NCBI RefSeq assembly: GCF_007991755.1
Contig: NZ_BJYY01000023.1
Coordinates: 1 to 58,141, forward strand
Source of the DNA: Cellulomonas aerilata
GTDB taxonomy: Bacteria; Actinomycetota; Actinomycetes; Actinomycetales; Cellulomonadaceae
Direction: 5' to 3'
Length of the DNA: 58,141 bases
In this document: piece by piece, positions 26,752 through 34,925 of the stretch
How positions within the stretch are numbered: the first letter of the stretch is position 1
Layout: each line of letters starts with the position of its first letter
Position numbers and translations under genes: made by a program
The notes under the pieces: model-generated
Databases searched by the model: none
Told to the model about the DNA's origin: nothing
Seen by the model: only the letters and a program-made list of their open reading frames with translations

Positions 26752-28039
26752 GCGACCCCTTCGGCAGCACGACGTCGGGGTCGAGCGAGCGCGGCACCCC
26801 GGCGAGGAACACCGCGAACACCGCCGGCCGGCGCTGCGCCAGCTCGAGACGACCGCCGTCGGCCGCCACCAGGTCGCGCGCGAGCGCCAGGCCCAGCCCC
26901 GTCCCGGCGCCCGAGGTGGTGCCGCGGTCGAAGATCCGGGGGGCCAGGTGGTCGGGGACGCCCGGACCCTCGTCCGCGACCTCGAGCACGATGGCGGCGC
27001 TCGGCCCGCTCTGACGTGACCGGACGGTGGTGCGCCCGCCGCCGTGCTTGAGGGAGTTCTCGATGAGCGTCGCGAGCACCTGGGCGAGCGCGCCGGGCGT
27101 GGCCAGCACGTGCGCGCTCTGCGACACGTCGATGCGCAGCTCGCGTCCGGCGGCGGCGAACGTGGGCGCCCACTCCTCCTCCTGCTGGTGCACGACGTCG
27201 ATCAGGCGCAGGGCCTCGGTCGTCCCGCCCTGGGCCCGCCGCGAGCGGGTGAGCAGGTCGTCCACCACGGTGACCAGCCGCTCCACCTGCTCCAGGGAGA
27301 TCCGGGCCTCCTCGCGGACCTCGGGCTTCTCGGTCGCGTCGTGGATCTCCTCCAGCCGCATGGACAGCGCGGTCAGCGGGGTCCGCAGCTGGTGGGAGGC
27401 GTCGGCGGCGAACTGCCGCTCCGCCGCGAGCCGCCCGGCCATGCGGTCCGCGCTGCGGGCCAGCTCCGCCGCGACGAGGTCGATCTCCTCCACGCCGGAC
27501 GGCTCGACCTGCGGCCGGACCTGCCCGGACCCCAGCTGCTCGGCCGACGCGGCCAGGTACACCAGCGGCGCCGCCAGCCGGTTGGCCTGCCACATCGCGG
27601 TCGCGATCCCGGCGCCGAACGCCACCACCGCGGCCGCGACGACCAGCGCCACGACCCGCGCGCTGAGCCAGAACACGTCCCACCAGGAGATGACCAGCTC
27701 GACGACCGCACCGGTCTGGGCGGTCGTGCGCGTCTCGATGCGTCGTCCGTCGATCGGCTCCCCGGCGTGCAGGCGGGTGCCGTCCGGCTGGATGACCGTG
27801 ACCTCGGCCGCCTGGGACGTCCGTCCACCGGTGTAGGCCTCGAGCGTGGACTGGGTCAGCTCGATCTCCCGCTCGACCCGGAAGTCGACGGCGAACGCGA
27901 GCTGCTCGGCCCGCGACTCCAGCTCGCGCACCTCGTTGTCACGCGCGTACTGCGCCCCGAAGAACGCCAGCGGGAAGCCGAGCAGGACGACGGCGACCGT
28001 GACCGCCGCGATGGTGGCCTGCAGGACGCGCCGGCGCAC
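26714..28039 (-). CDS. Sensor histidine kinase (OmpR-pair type)
   Basis: A 441-residue membrane kinase. Helices near 6-28 and 125-150 flank an extracellular sensor of about 95 residues. A HAMP-like linker and HisKA domain follow, with the phospho-accepting His216 in [10 protein letters not shown], then an HATPase domain with ENSLKHGG (N box) and DEGPGVP and GTGLGLALA (G boxes). It should phosphorylate the response regulator whose gene lies 3 nt upstream. The signal is unknown. Its 3' end overlaps the convergent GtrA gene by 38 bp. Confidence 0.9.
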   Translation of the reverse strand: MRRRVLQATIAAVTVAVVLLGFPLAFFGAQYARDNEVRELESRAEQLAFAVDFRVEREIELTQSTLEAYTGGRTSQAAEVTVIQPDGTRLHAGEPIDGRRIETRTTAQTGAVVELVISWWDVFWLSARVVALVVAAAVVAFGAGIATAMWQANRLAAPLVYLAASAEQLGSGQVRPQVEPSGVEEIDLVAAELARSADRMAGRLAAERQFAADASHQLRTPLTALSMRLEEIHDATEKPEVREEARISLEQVERLVTVVDDLLTRSRRAQGGTTEALRLIDVVHQQEEEWAPTFAAAGRELRIDVSQSAHVLATPGALAQVLATLIENSLKHGGGRTTVRSRQSGPSAAIVLEVADEGPGVPDHLAPRIFDRGTTSGAGTGLGLALARDLVAADGGRLELAQRRPAVFAVFLAGVPRSLDPDVVLPKGSLISPRRIGRRRR

Positions 28040-28042
28040 GAC

Positions 28043-28735
28043 CTACGCCGCCGCGTCGGCGCCGGTCTCGAACCGGAAACCCATCCCCCGCACCGTCGAG
28101 ACGTAGCGGGGCGAGTTGGCGTCGTCGCCGAGCTTGCGGCGCAGCCAGGACACGTGCATGTCCAGGGTCTTCGTGGAGCCGAGCGGGTCGCTGCCCCACA
28201 CCTCGCGCATGAGCGTCTCGCGGGCCACCACGGTGCCGGCCGCGGCGACCAGCACGCGCAGCAGGTCGAACTCCTTGGCGGTCAGGTGCAGCTCGCGCCC
28301 GTCCTGGAAGGCGCGGTGCGCGGCGACGTCTACCCGGACGTCCTGCGCGTGCACCTCGTCCTCGTCGACCGGCTCGCCGTGCGTGCGTCGCAGCAGCGCA
28401 CGGACGCGGGCCAGCAGCTCCGCGAGCCGGAACGGCTTGGTGACGTAGTCGTCGGCGCCGGCGTCCAGCCCGACGACGAGGTCCACCTCGTCCGCTCGGG
28501 CGGTCAGCACGAGCACCGGGGTGGTCAGCCCCTGGTTGCGGATGGCGCGGGCCACGTCGAGCCCGTCCATGTCCGGCAGTCCCAGGTCCAGGACGACGAG
28601 GTCCGCCTCGCCGGCATGGTCGACGGCGCCTTGACCCGTGCCTTGCACGGTCACGTCGTAGCCCTCACGGGTGAGCGCGCGAGCCAAAGGCTCGGCAATG
28701 GCGGGGTCATCCTCAGCCAGCAGCACCTGCGTCAT
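28043..28735 (-). CDS. OmpR/PhoB-family response regulator
   Basis: A 230-residue regulator. The receiver domain has AEDD near 7-10, phospho-acceptor Asp50 in VVLDLGLPDMDG, and a Lys in YVTKPF. The C-terminal winged helix (about 130-225) has ETLMREVWG and DMHVSWLRRKLG, typical of OmpR-type DNA binding. It leads the two-gene operon with the kinase at 26714. A TAGCAT -10 lies 6 nt before its ATG, so the mRNA may be leaderless. Targets are unknown. Confidence 0.92.
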   Translation of the reverse strand: MTQVLLAEDDPAIAEPLARALTREGYDVTVQGTGQGAVDHAGEADLVVLDLGLPDMDGLDVARAIRNQGLTTPVLVLTARADEVDLVVGLDAGADDYVTKPFRLAELLARVRALLRRTHGEPVDEDEVHAQDVRVDVAAHRAFQDGRELHLTAKEFDLLRVLVAAAGTVVARETLMREVWGSDPLGSTKTLDMHVSWLRRKLGDDANSPRYVSTVRGMGFRFETGADAAA

Positions 28736-28741
28736 CGCGCC

Positions 28742-28747
28742 ATGCTA
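28742..28747 (-). promoter_or_regulatory. -10 element (TAGCAT) for the OmpR-type two-component operon
   Basis: On the minus strand TAGCAT lies 6 nt before the ATG at 28735 with no Shine-Dalgarno sequence between. Confidence 0.5.
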
Positions 28748-28884
28748 GGTCACGCGCAGCCCACGGCGCGGCAGAGTCCAGGTGGACGTCCGCCGGACCG
28801 CGTCCCCCCGTGGTCGGACGCCCGACGCCGTGCTCGGCCCTCCTGCTCCCCCCGCGGTCCGACGACCGTGGTCCGCCGGTTGCC

Positions 28885-28890
28885 TAGGCT
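28885..28890 (+). promoter_or_regulatory. -10 element (TAGGCT) for the NarL-type kinase gene
   Basis: TAGGCT ends 8 nt before the ATG at 28899. The spacing supports this ATG over the in-frame ATG at 28782, which would place the promoter inside the gene. Confidence 0.5.
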
Positions 28891-28898
28891 CCGTCCCC

Positions 28899-30113
28899 AT
28901 GGGGTGGTGGGAGCGGTGGAACCGCTGGCTGGAGTCGCGCGCCCACACCCTCGACACCCTCGCCACCGTCGTCCTCGCGTTCGTCTCGGTCCTGGTGACG
29001 GTGGTGATCTCCGCGATCGGCGGCTGGACCGCGGTGGCGTGGTCCGTGCTCGTCGTGGCCCCGCTGGCCTGGCGACGACGCCGTCCGGTCGCGTCCGCGG
29101 TCGCCGTCTACGCCGCCGGCCTCGCGCACACGGTCCTGGGGCTGCCGCTGCTCGTCCCGGCCGACCTCGCCGTGCTGATCGCCCTCTACTCGGTGACCGT
29201 CTACGGACCGCGCTGGGCGCACCGCACCGCGATCGCCACCGGGCTGGTGGGGTGCGCGGTCCTCGGCGTCGCCCTCATGGTGGTGGACACCGCGTACGGG
29301 GTCGGCGGTGGCGCCGGGGTGACGGTGTTCACCGGCATGGCGGCGCTGGTCGTCTGGGCGTCCGGGCTGGTGAAGCGCTCGCGGCGCGAGACGCTGCTGG
29401 TCTGGCAGGACCGCGCCGAGCGCCTGCGCGTGGAGCGTGACCAGCAGGCGCAGATCGCCACCGCCGCCGAGCGCGCCCGGATCGCGCGCGAGATGCACGA
29501 CATCGTCGCCCACTCCCTGTCCGTGGTCATCGCGCAGGCCGACGGCGGTCGCTACGCCGCCCAGGCGGACCCCGCGGCCGCCGCGCGGTCGCTGGGGACG
29601 ATCGCGGAGACCGGGCGCGCGGCACTGGCCGACATGCGGCGCCTGCTCGGGGTGCTGCGCGACGGCTCCGACGACCGGGACGGCGGCCCCGGCGCCCCGG
29701 CCACCCCTGCCCTCGTCCCGCAGCCGGACGCCGGGGACGTCGAGCAGCTCGTCGACCAGGTGCGCGCCACCGGGGTCCGGGTCTCGCTGGTCCGCATGGG
29801 CACCCCGCGCACGCTGCCCCCCGGCGCCGGGCTGACCGTCTTCCGGATCTGCCAGGAGTCGCTGACCAACGTCCTCAAGCACGCCGGGCCGGACCCGACC
29901 GTCACCGTCCTGGTGCAGTGGACGCCGTCGGACCTGGTGCTGGAGGTCAGCGACGACGGCCGTGGCGCCGCGGCGATCGACGACGGGGCCGGGAACGGGG
30001 TCCTCGGGATGCGCGAGCGGGCGGCCATGTTCGGCGGCACGCTGACCGCCGGTCCCCGGGCCGGGGGCGGCTACCGCGTCCGGGCGCAGCTGCCGCTGCC
30101 GGCGGGGACGTGA
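28899..30113 (+). CDS. Sensor histidine kinase (NarL-pair type, HisKA_3)
   Basis: A 404-residue kinase. Four or five helices fill about 20-158 with almost no outer loop, suggesting intramembrane sensing. The HisKA_3 domain has His200 in EMHDIVAHSL. The HATPase domain shows ICQESLTNVLKHAG (N box), DDGRGA and GVLGMRERAAMFGG (G boxes). The ATG at 28899 fits the promoter hexamer before it. The partner regulator follows 112 nt downstream, and a MacB-like ABC transporter comes after. In actinobacteria such sets often respond to cell-envelope stress or peptides; that role here is inference. Confidence 0.9.
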   Translation: MGWWERWNRWLESRAHTLDTLATVVLAFVSVLVTVVISAIGGWTAVAWSVLVVAPLAWRRRRPVASAVAVYAAGLAHTVLGLPLLVPADLAVLIALYSVTVYGPRWAHRTAIATGLVGCAVLGVALMVVDTAYGVGGGAGVTVFTGMAALVVWASGLVKRSRRETLLVWQDRAERLRVERDQQAQIATAAERARIAREMHDIVAHSLSVVIAQADGGRYAAQADPAAAARSLGTIAETGRAALADMRRLLGVLRDGSDDRDGGPGAPATPALVPQPDAGDVEQLVDQVRATGVRVSLVRMGTPRTLPPGAGLTVFRICQESLTNVLKHAGPDPTVTVLVQWTPSDLVLEVSDDGRGAAAIDDGAGNGVLGMRERAAMFGGTLTAGPRAGGGYRVRAQLPLPAGT

Positions 30114-30225
30114 CGCGTCCACCCGTCGGTCGGCCGCCCGCCCTGCCGTCCGTCGGTCCGTCGGCCCGTCCGTCCACCCGGCGTCGCCCCTCACCTCTTC
30201 CTCCCCCGAGCCCTGGAGCCGCACC

Positions 30226-30981
30226 GTGAGCACCTCGTCCCCCGTCGACCCGTCCCCGGCGACCCCTGGCGCGCCCGTGCGGGTCGCCCTGGTCGACGAC
30301 CAGCAGCTCGTCCGCGCCGGCTTCCGGATGGTCATCGACTCCCAGCCCGACCTCACCGTCGTCGCCGAGGCGGGGGACGGCGAGGAGGCCCTGCGGGTGC
30401 TGGACGCCCAGGCGACCCGCGGCGGGGTCGACGTCGTGCTCATGGACGTGCGGATGCCGCGGCTGGACGGGCTGGCGGCCACGGCGCGGCTCACCGCGGC
30501 GTCGGTCGCGGACCCCGGTCGGGCGGTGCCGCGCGTCATCGTGCTCACCACCTTCGACCTCGACGAGTACGTGCTCGCGGCGATCCGCGCGGGCGCCAGC
30601 GGCTTCCTGCTCAAGGACGCCCCGCCGGAGGAGATGCTCGCCGCGATCCGCACCGTGCACGCCGGGGACGCGGTCATCGCGCCGTCGAGCACGCGGCGCC
30701 TGCTCGAGCACCTGGTCACCGTGCTGCCCGACGACCGCCCGGACGACGGTGCGGCGGCGCAGGCCCGGGCGGCCCTGGCGGCGTTGACCGACCGCGAGCG
30801 GGAGGTGCTCGTGCTGATGGCCCGGGGCCGCTCCAACACCGAGATCGGCCGGGACCTGTTCGTCGCGGAGGCGACCGTCAAGACCCATGTGGGGCGGATC
30901 CTCGCCAAGCTCGGCGCGCGCGACCGGGTGCAGGCCGTGGTGACGGCGTACGAGACCGGGCTCGTGCACCCCGGCCAGTGA
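30226..30981 (+). CDS. NarL/FixJ-family response regulator
   Basis: A 251-residue regulator with an unusual ~16-residue Ser/Pro N-terminal extension. The receiver has VDDQ, phospho-acceptor Asp74 in VLMDVRMPRLDG and a conserved Lys in LLKDAPPEE. The C-terminal LuxR-type HTH (about 182-245) has LTDREREVLVLMARG and TVKTHVGRILAKLG. The GTG start has TGGAG 7 nt upstream. It pairs with the kinase at 28899 and may control the ABC transporter genes that follow. Confidence 0.92.
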   Translation: MSTSSPVDPSPATPGAPVRVALVDDQQLVRAGFRMVIDSQPDLTVVAEAGDGEEALRVLDAQATRGGVDVVLMDVRMPRLDGLAATARLTAASVADPGRAVPRVIVLTTFDLDEYVLAAIRAGASGFLLKDAPPEEMLAAIRTVHAGDAVIAPSSTRRLLEHLVTVLPDDRPDDGAAAQARAALAALTDREREVLVLMARGRSNTEIGRDLFVAEATVKTHVGRILAKLGARDRVQAVVTAYETGLVHPGQ

Positions 30982-31205
30982 GCGGTGAGCGGTGGGCCGG
31001 TCGCGCGGGCGTGACGGGCGCGGGGGTGATGGGGCGCGGGCGTGATGGTGCACTGAGTGGGGCGCGGGGCGGGACGGCGCCGACCCCCGGCGCTCACCGG
31101 CGCGGCCGGCTCGGCCCCCGGGACGAGACGCGCGCCGACGGGTCCACCCGGGGGATGACCTCGGTGCCCGACCGGGGCTCGATGCGGCGCTGACCTGCGG
31201 GTCCA

Positions 31206-31211
31206 TAGGTT
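31206..31211 (+). promoter_or_regulatory. Candidate -10 (TAGGTT) for the ABC transporter operon
   Basis: TAGGTT lies 39 nt before the ATG at 31251, and a Shine-Dalgarno (AGGAG) follows. The remainder of the 269-nt gap (30982-31250) is a run of imperfect GGGCGCGGGCGTGA-like repeats at about 31005-31070; I see no gene there. Confidence 0.4.
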
Positions 31212-31250
31212 CGGAGCATCCCTTCCGACGCCTGACCACAGGAGCAAGCC

Positions 31251-32186
31251 ATGGACACGACCGTGTACCGCCCCCTCGACCCGCCCGGTGCCGGCGGCGG
31301 CCTCCCGTCCGGGGGCGCGGCCGGTTCCGTGCCGGTCACGGCGCCCGCCACCCTGCCCACGGAGCCCACGGCGCCCACGTCCGTCCCGGCGTCCCCGGAC
31401 GGCCGGGTGGCCGTGCACGCCCGCTCGCTGAGCAAGGTGTACGGCTCAGGCGGGTCCGCGGTCCGGGCGCTGGACGCCGTCGACGTCGACTTCGGGGCCG
31501 GCGCGTTCACCGCGATCATGGGCCCGTCCGGGTCCGGCAAGTCCACGCTCATGCACCTGCTGGCCGGGCTGGACACTGCGTCGTCCGGCGCCGCCTTCCT
31601 GGGGCAGACCGAGATCACCCGGCTCGGCGACTCCGCCCTGACCGAGCTGCGCCGGGACCGGGTCGGCTTCGTCTTCCAGTCCTTCAACCTGCTGCCGATG
31701 TTCACGGCCGAGCAGAACATCCTGCTGCCGCTGGAGCTCGCCGGGGTGAAGGTCGACGCCGCGGCCCGGGACTGGTTCGACACCCTGGTGAGCACGCTGG
31801 GGCTGACCGCGCGGCTCGGCCACCGGCCGGCGGAGCTGTCCGGCGGGCAGCAGCAGCGGGTGGCGATCGCCCGCGCCCTGATCGCCCGGCCCGAGGTGGT
31901 GTTCGCCGACGAGCCGACCGGCAACCTCGACTCCCGTGCCGGGGCGGAGGTGCTCAGCTTCCTGCGCCAGTCGGTCCGTGAGCTGGGACGGACCGTCATC
32001 ATGGTCACGCACGACCCGGCCGCCGCGGCCTACGCCGACCGCGTCGTCCTGCTGGCCGACGGCCGCATCGCCGGCGACATCGCCGACCCCACCCCCGAGT
32101 CGGTCCTGACCGGGCTCGACGCGCTGCGGTCGCTGGACGCCACGGTCGCCGGCGCCCCCGCCGCACCCGGGTCGGGGGTGCGCTGA
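31251..32186 (+). CDS. ABC transporter ATP-binding protein, MacB/LolD type
   Basis: A 311-residue ATPase. A Pro/Ala-rich N-terminal extension of ~50 residues is followed by the ATPase domain: Walker A GPSGSGKST at 91-99, Q-loop in FVFQSFNLLP, ABC signature LSGGQ at 196-200, and Walker B FADEPTGNLDS. The last motif marks the MacB/LolD/FtsE-like group, which works with FtsX-type permeases in mechanotransmission or lipid/peptide export. The ATG has CAGGAG upstream. Its stop overlaps the permease ATG by 1 nt. Confidence 0.93.
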   Translation: MDTTVYRPLDPPGAGGGLPSGGAAGSVPVTAPATLPTEPTAPTSVPASPDGRVAVHARSLSKVYGSGGSAVRALDAVDVDFGAGAFTAIMGPSGSGKSTLMHLLAGLDTASSGAAFLGQTEITRLGDSALTELRRDRVGFVFQSFNLLPMFTAEQNILLPLELAGVKVDAAARDWFDTLVSTLGLTARLGHRPAELSGGQQQRVAIARALIARPEVVFADEPTGNLDSRAGAEVLSFLRQSVRELGRTVIMVTHDPAAAAYADRVVLLADGRIAGDIADPTPESVLTGLDALRSLDATVAGAPAAPGSGVR

Positions 32187-34828
32187 TGCTGCGCCTGACC
32201 CTGGCCCAGATGCGCCGCAGCCTGGGCCGGCTGACCGCCGCCGGCGTCGCGATCGCCATCGGCACGGCCTTCGTCGCCGCGACGCTGATCGCCGGCGCGG
32301 TCATCACGCGGACCAGCCTCGACGCCGTCTCGGCGTCCTACGCCGACGCCGACCTGGTGGTCACCACGCCCGGCGAGGACCTGACCGAGCCCGACCTCGC
32401 CGCGCTGCGCCGGGTGGACGGCGTCCGCGCCGTCGACGGCCGGTCGGGCCTGTGGGTGGAGCTCACGGCGGGGAGCCGCCGCGTGGTCACCGCGACCACC
32501 GCGGTGGCCTCGGACCCGCGCCTGGAGGCCCAGGCGGTGCTCGACGGCGCGTTCCCGGCCGCTCCGGGAGAGGTGGCCCTGCCGGGCCCGGTCGCCGAGC
32601 GGCTCGGCGTCGGGCTGGGCGACGAGGTCACCGCCCAGCGCGGTGCGTGGGTCCCCGCGGACGCCCCGGACGCGGAGTGGGTGGAGCGGCCCGAGCCGCT
32701 CACCGTGGTCGGTCTGACCGACGACCCGGCCGGGGCGTTCGCCCAGTCGGGCGGTGCCGCTGTGCTCTCGGCCGACGACGCGCGCCGCTGGACGGCCCAG
32801 GACGCCGTCGACGGCGAGCCCTCCTACGACGACGCGCTGCTCGTCCTGGCCGACGGCACCGACCCGGCCGGGACGCTGCCCGCGGTCGCGTCCGCCGTCT
32901 CCTCCGCGGTGCCGGGTGCCGAGGTCCGCACCAAGGACGACCAGGCCCGGGCCATGACGGCCGAGCTGACCGACGGCACGGACGTCTTCACGATGATCGT
33001 GCTCGGGTTCGCCGCGGTGGCGCTCCTGGTCGCCGCGCTGGTCATCTCCAACACGTTCCAGGTGATGATCGCGCAGCGCACCCGGACCCTGGCCCTGCTC
33101 CGGTGCGTCGGGGCGGACCGCCGCCAGCTGCGCCGGTCCGTGCTGCTCGAGGCGGGGCTGCTCGGGGTGGCGTCGTCCACGGTGGGGGTCGTGCTGGGCG
33201 TCGTCGTGGCGCAGGTGGCGCTGTGGGCGCTCGGCGGCCTGGCGCTGGACGTGCCGCTGCCGTCCGCCGTGACGGTCACGCCGGCGGTCGTGCTGGTGCC
33301 GCTGCTGGTGGGCACCCTGGTCACCGTGCTGGCCTCGCTCGCCCCGGCGCGGGCCGCCACCCGGGTCGCCCCGCTCGCCGCGCTGCGGCCGGCGGACGCC
33401 CCTGCCGTGACGCACCGGGGCAGCCGTCCTCGGCTGGTGCTCGCGGTCCTGCTGACGCTCGTGGGTTCCGCGCTGCTGGCGCTCGGCGTGGTCGCGGGCC
33501 GGGTGGTGGACCCCGTGGCGGCGCTCGGGCTGGGCGTCCTGGGCGGTGCGCTGTCGTTCGTGGGAGTCCTGGTGGGCACGGTGTTCTGGGTCCCTCGGGT
33601 GGTCGGGTCGTGCGGCCGGCTCGTGGGACGCAGCGGGACGAGCGCCCGGCTGGCCGCCGCGAACACGGTCCGCAACCCCCGGCGGACCGCGGCGACGAGC
33701 ACCGCGCTGCTGATCGGCGTGACCCTGGTGACGATGATGAGCACCGGTGCCGCGTCCGCCCGCGTCACGCTGGCCGGGCAGCTGGACGAGGAGTTCCCGG
33801 TCGACGTGCAGATCACGGCGGGCGGCGGCGCGCTGGACCTCGTGACGCCCACGCTCGTCCGCGCGGTGGAGGGTGTCGACGGGGTCGAGCAGGTCGTGAC
33901 GGTGCCGAGCGTGCCGCTGGTGGTCGGCGCCGGGGCGCCGGCGCACGGGGACGTGGGGACGACGCTGTCGACGACGGCCTGGGTGCTCGAGCCGTCCGTC
34001 GCCACGGGTCTCGTGCGGACTCCGTCGGTGGTGGACGGGCTCGCCGACGGCACCGTCGTGGTCGGCGAGACCCTCGCCCAGGACCTCGGGGTCGTGTCGG
34101 GTGACTCGCTGACGCTGTCCGTGCAGGGCGCTGACGGGTCCCCGACCGGGGAGCCCACCGCGCGCACCGTCGTGGTGACCGCCCTCTCCGGGCTCGTCCT
34201 GACGCCGAGCACGGCCGCCGCCCTGCCCCTGGAGGCGGCGGGGGCGTCAGCCGACGGCTCGGCCGTCGACCCGGCGGGCGGGACCCTCGACGAGGCCTGG
34301 GTGCGCCTGTCACCGGACGCCGACCCCGCGGTGGTGGTGCCGGCCGTCCAGGACGAGCTGTCCGAGATCGCCGTCCAGGTGGTCGGCGCCGCGGTCGAGC
34401 GCGCGATGTACGAGGGCATCATCGACACGCTGCTCGCCGTCGTCGTCGGCCTGCTCGCGGTGGCGGTCGTCATCGCCCTGATCGGGGTGGCGAACACGCT
34501 GTCCCTGTCGGTCATCGAGCGCCGCCGGGAGTCGGCCACGCTGCGGGTCATCGGGCTGTCCCGGCGACGGCTGCGCGCGTCGCTCGCGATCGAGGGCGTG
34601 CTCATCGCCGGGGTCGGTGGCGCCCTCGGGGTGCTGCTCGGCGTGCTGTACGGCTGGGCCGGGGCGGCGACCGTGCTCGGGGTGGTCGGCGACGTGCACC
34701 TGGACGTCCCGTGGGTGGACCTGGCGGCGGTGCTCGCGGTGTCCCTCGCGGCGGGTCTGCTCGCCTCGGTGCTGCCCGGACGCTCGGCCGCCCGCACCTC
34801 CCCGGTGGCGGCGCTCGCGGTGGACTGA
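32186..34828 (+). CDS. FtsX/MacB-like ABC transporter permease
   Basis: An 880-residue permease with two FtsX domains. A first helix (about 15-35) and a MacB-like periplasmic loop of ~230 residues are followed by three helices near 270-400 with the ALLRCVGADRRQLRR segment typical of FtsX coupling. A second unit repeats the plan, ending in three helices with TLRVIGLSRRRLR. Central helices (about 410-475) link the halves. It forms a transporter with the ATPase at 31251. Cargo is unknown; homologues act on antimicrobial peptides, lipoproteins or signalling at the membrane. Confidence 0.9.
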   Translation: MLRLTLAQMRRSLGRLTAAGVAIAIGTAFVAATLIAGAVITRTSLDAVSASYADADLVVTTPGEDLTEPDLAALRRVDGVRAVDGRSGLWVELTAGSRRVVTATTAVASDPRLEAQAVLDGAFPAAPGEVALPGPVAERLGVGLGDEVTAQRGAWVPADAPDAEWVERPEPLTVVGLTDDPAGAFAQSGGAAVLSADDARRWTAQDAVDGEPSYDDALLVLADGTDPAGTLPAVASAVSSAVPGAEVRTKDDQARAMTAELTDGTDVFTMIVLGFAAVALLVAALVISNTFQVMIAQRTRTLALLRCVGADRRQLRRSVLLEAGLLGVASSTVGVVLGVVVAQVALWALGGLALDVPLPSAVTVTPAVVLVPLLVGTLVTVLASLAPARAATRVAPLAALRPADAPAVTHRGSRPRLVLAVLLTLVGSALLALGVVAGRVVDPVAALGLGVLGGALSFVGVLVGTVFWVPRVVGSCGRLVGRSGTSARLAAANTVRNPRRTAATSTALLIGVTLVTMMSTGAASARVTLAGQLDEEFPVDVQITAGGGALDLVTPTLVRAVEGVDGVEQVVTVPSVPLVVGAGAPAHGDVGTTLSTTAWVLEPSVATGLVRTPSVVDGLADGTVVVGETLAQDLGVVSGDSLTLSVQGADGSPTGEPTARTVVVTALSGLVLTPSTAAALPLEAAGASADGSAVDPAGGTLDEAWVRLSPDADPAVVVPAVQDELSEIAVQVVGAAVERAMYEGIIDTLLAVVVGLLAVAVVIALIGVANTLSLSVIERRRESATLRVIGLSRRRLRASLAIEGVLIAGVGGALGVLLGVLYGWAGAATVLGVVGDVHLDVPWVDLAAVLAVSLAAGLLASVLPGRSAARTSPVAALAVD

Positions 34829-34925
34829 CACCGACCCGACCGACGGGCCTGTGGAACGGGGAGCTGTCCCGGGCCACGGGCCCGTCGTCGTCCCGCCGGT
34901 CGGCGGCCGCCGCCAGCGTGGGACC

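Noticed and set aside
31005-31070. Regulatory or coding role for the GGGCGCGGGCGTGA-like repeats
   Set aside because: Imperfect copies with no consistent spacing, no reading frame that holds, and no palindromes; composition alone can explain them.
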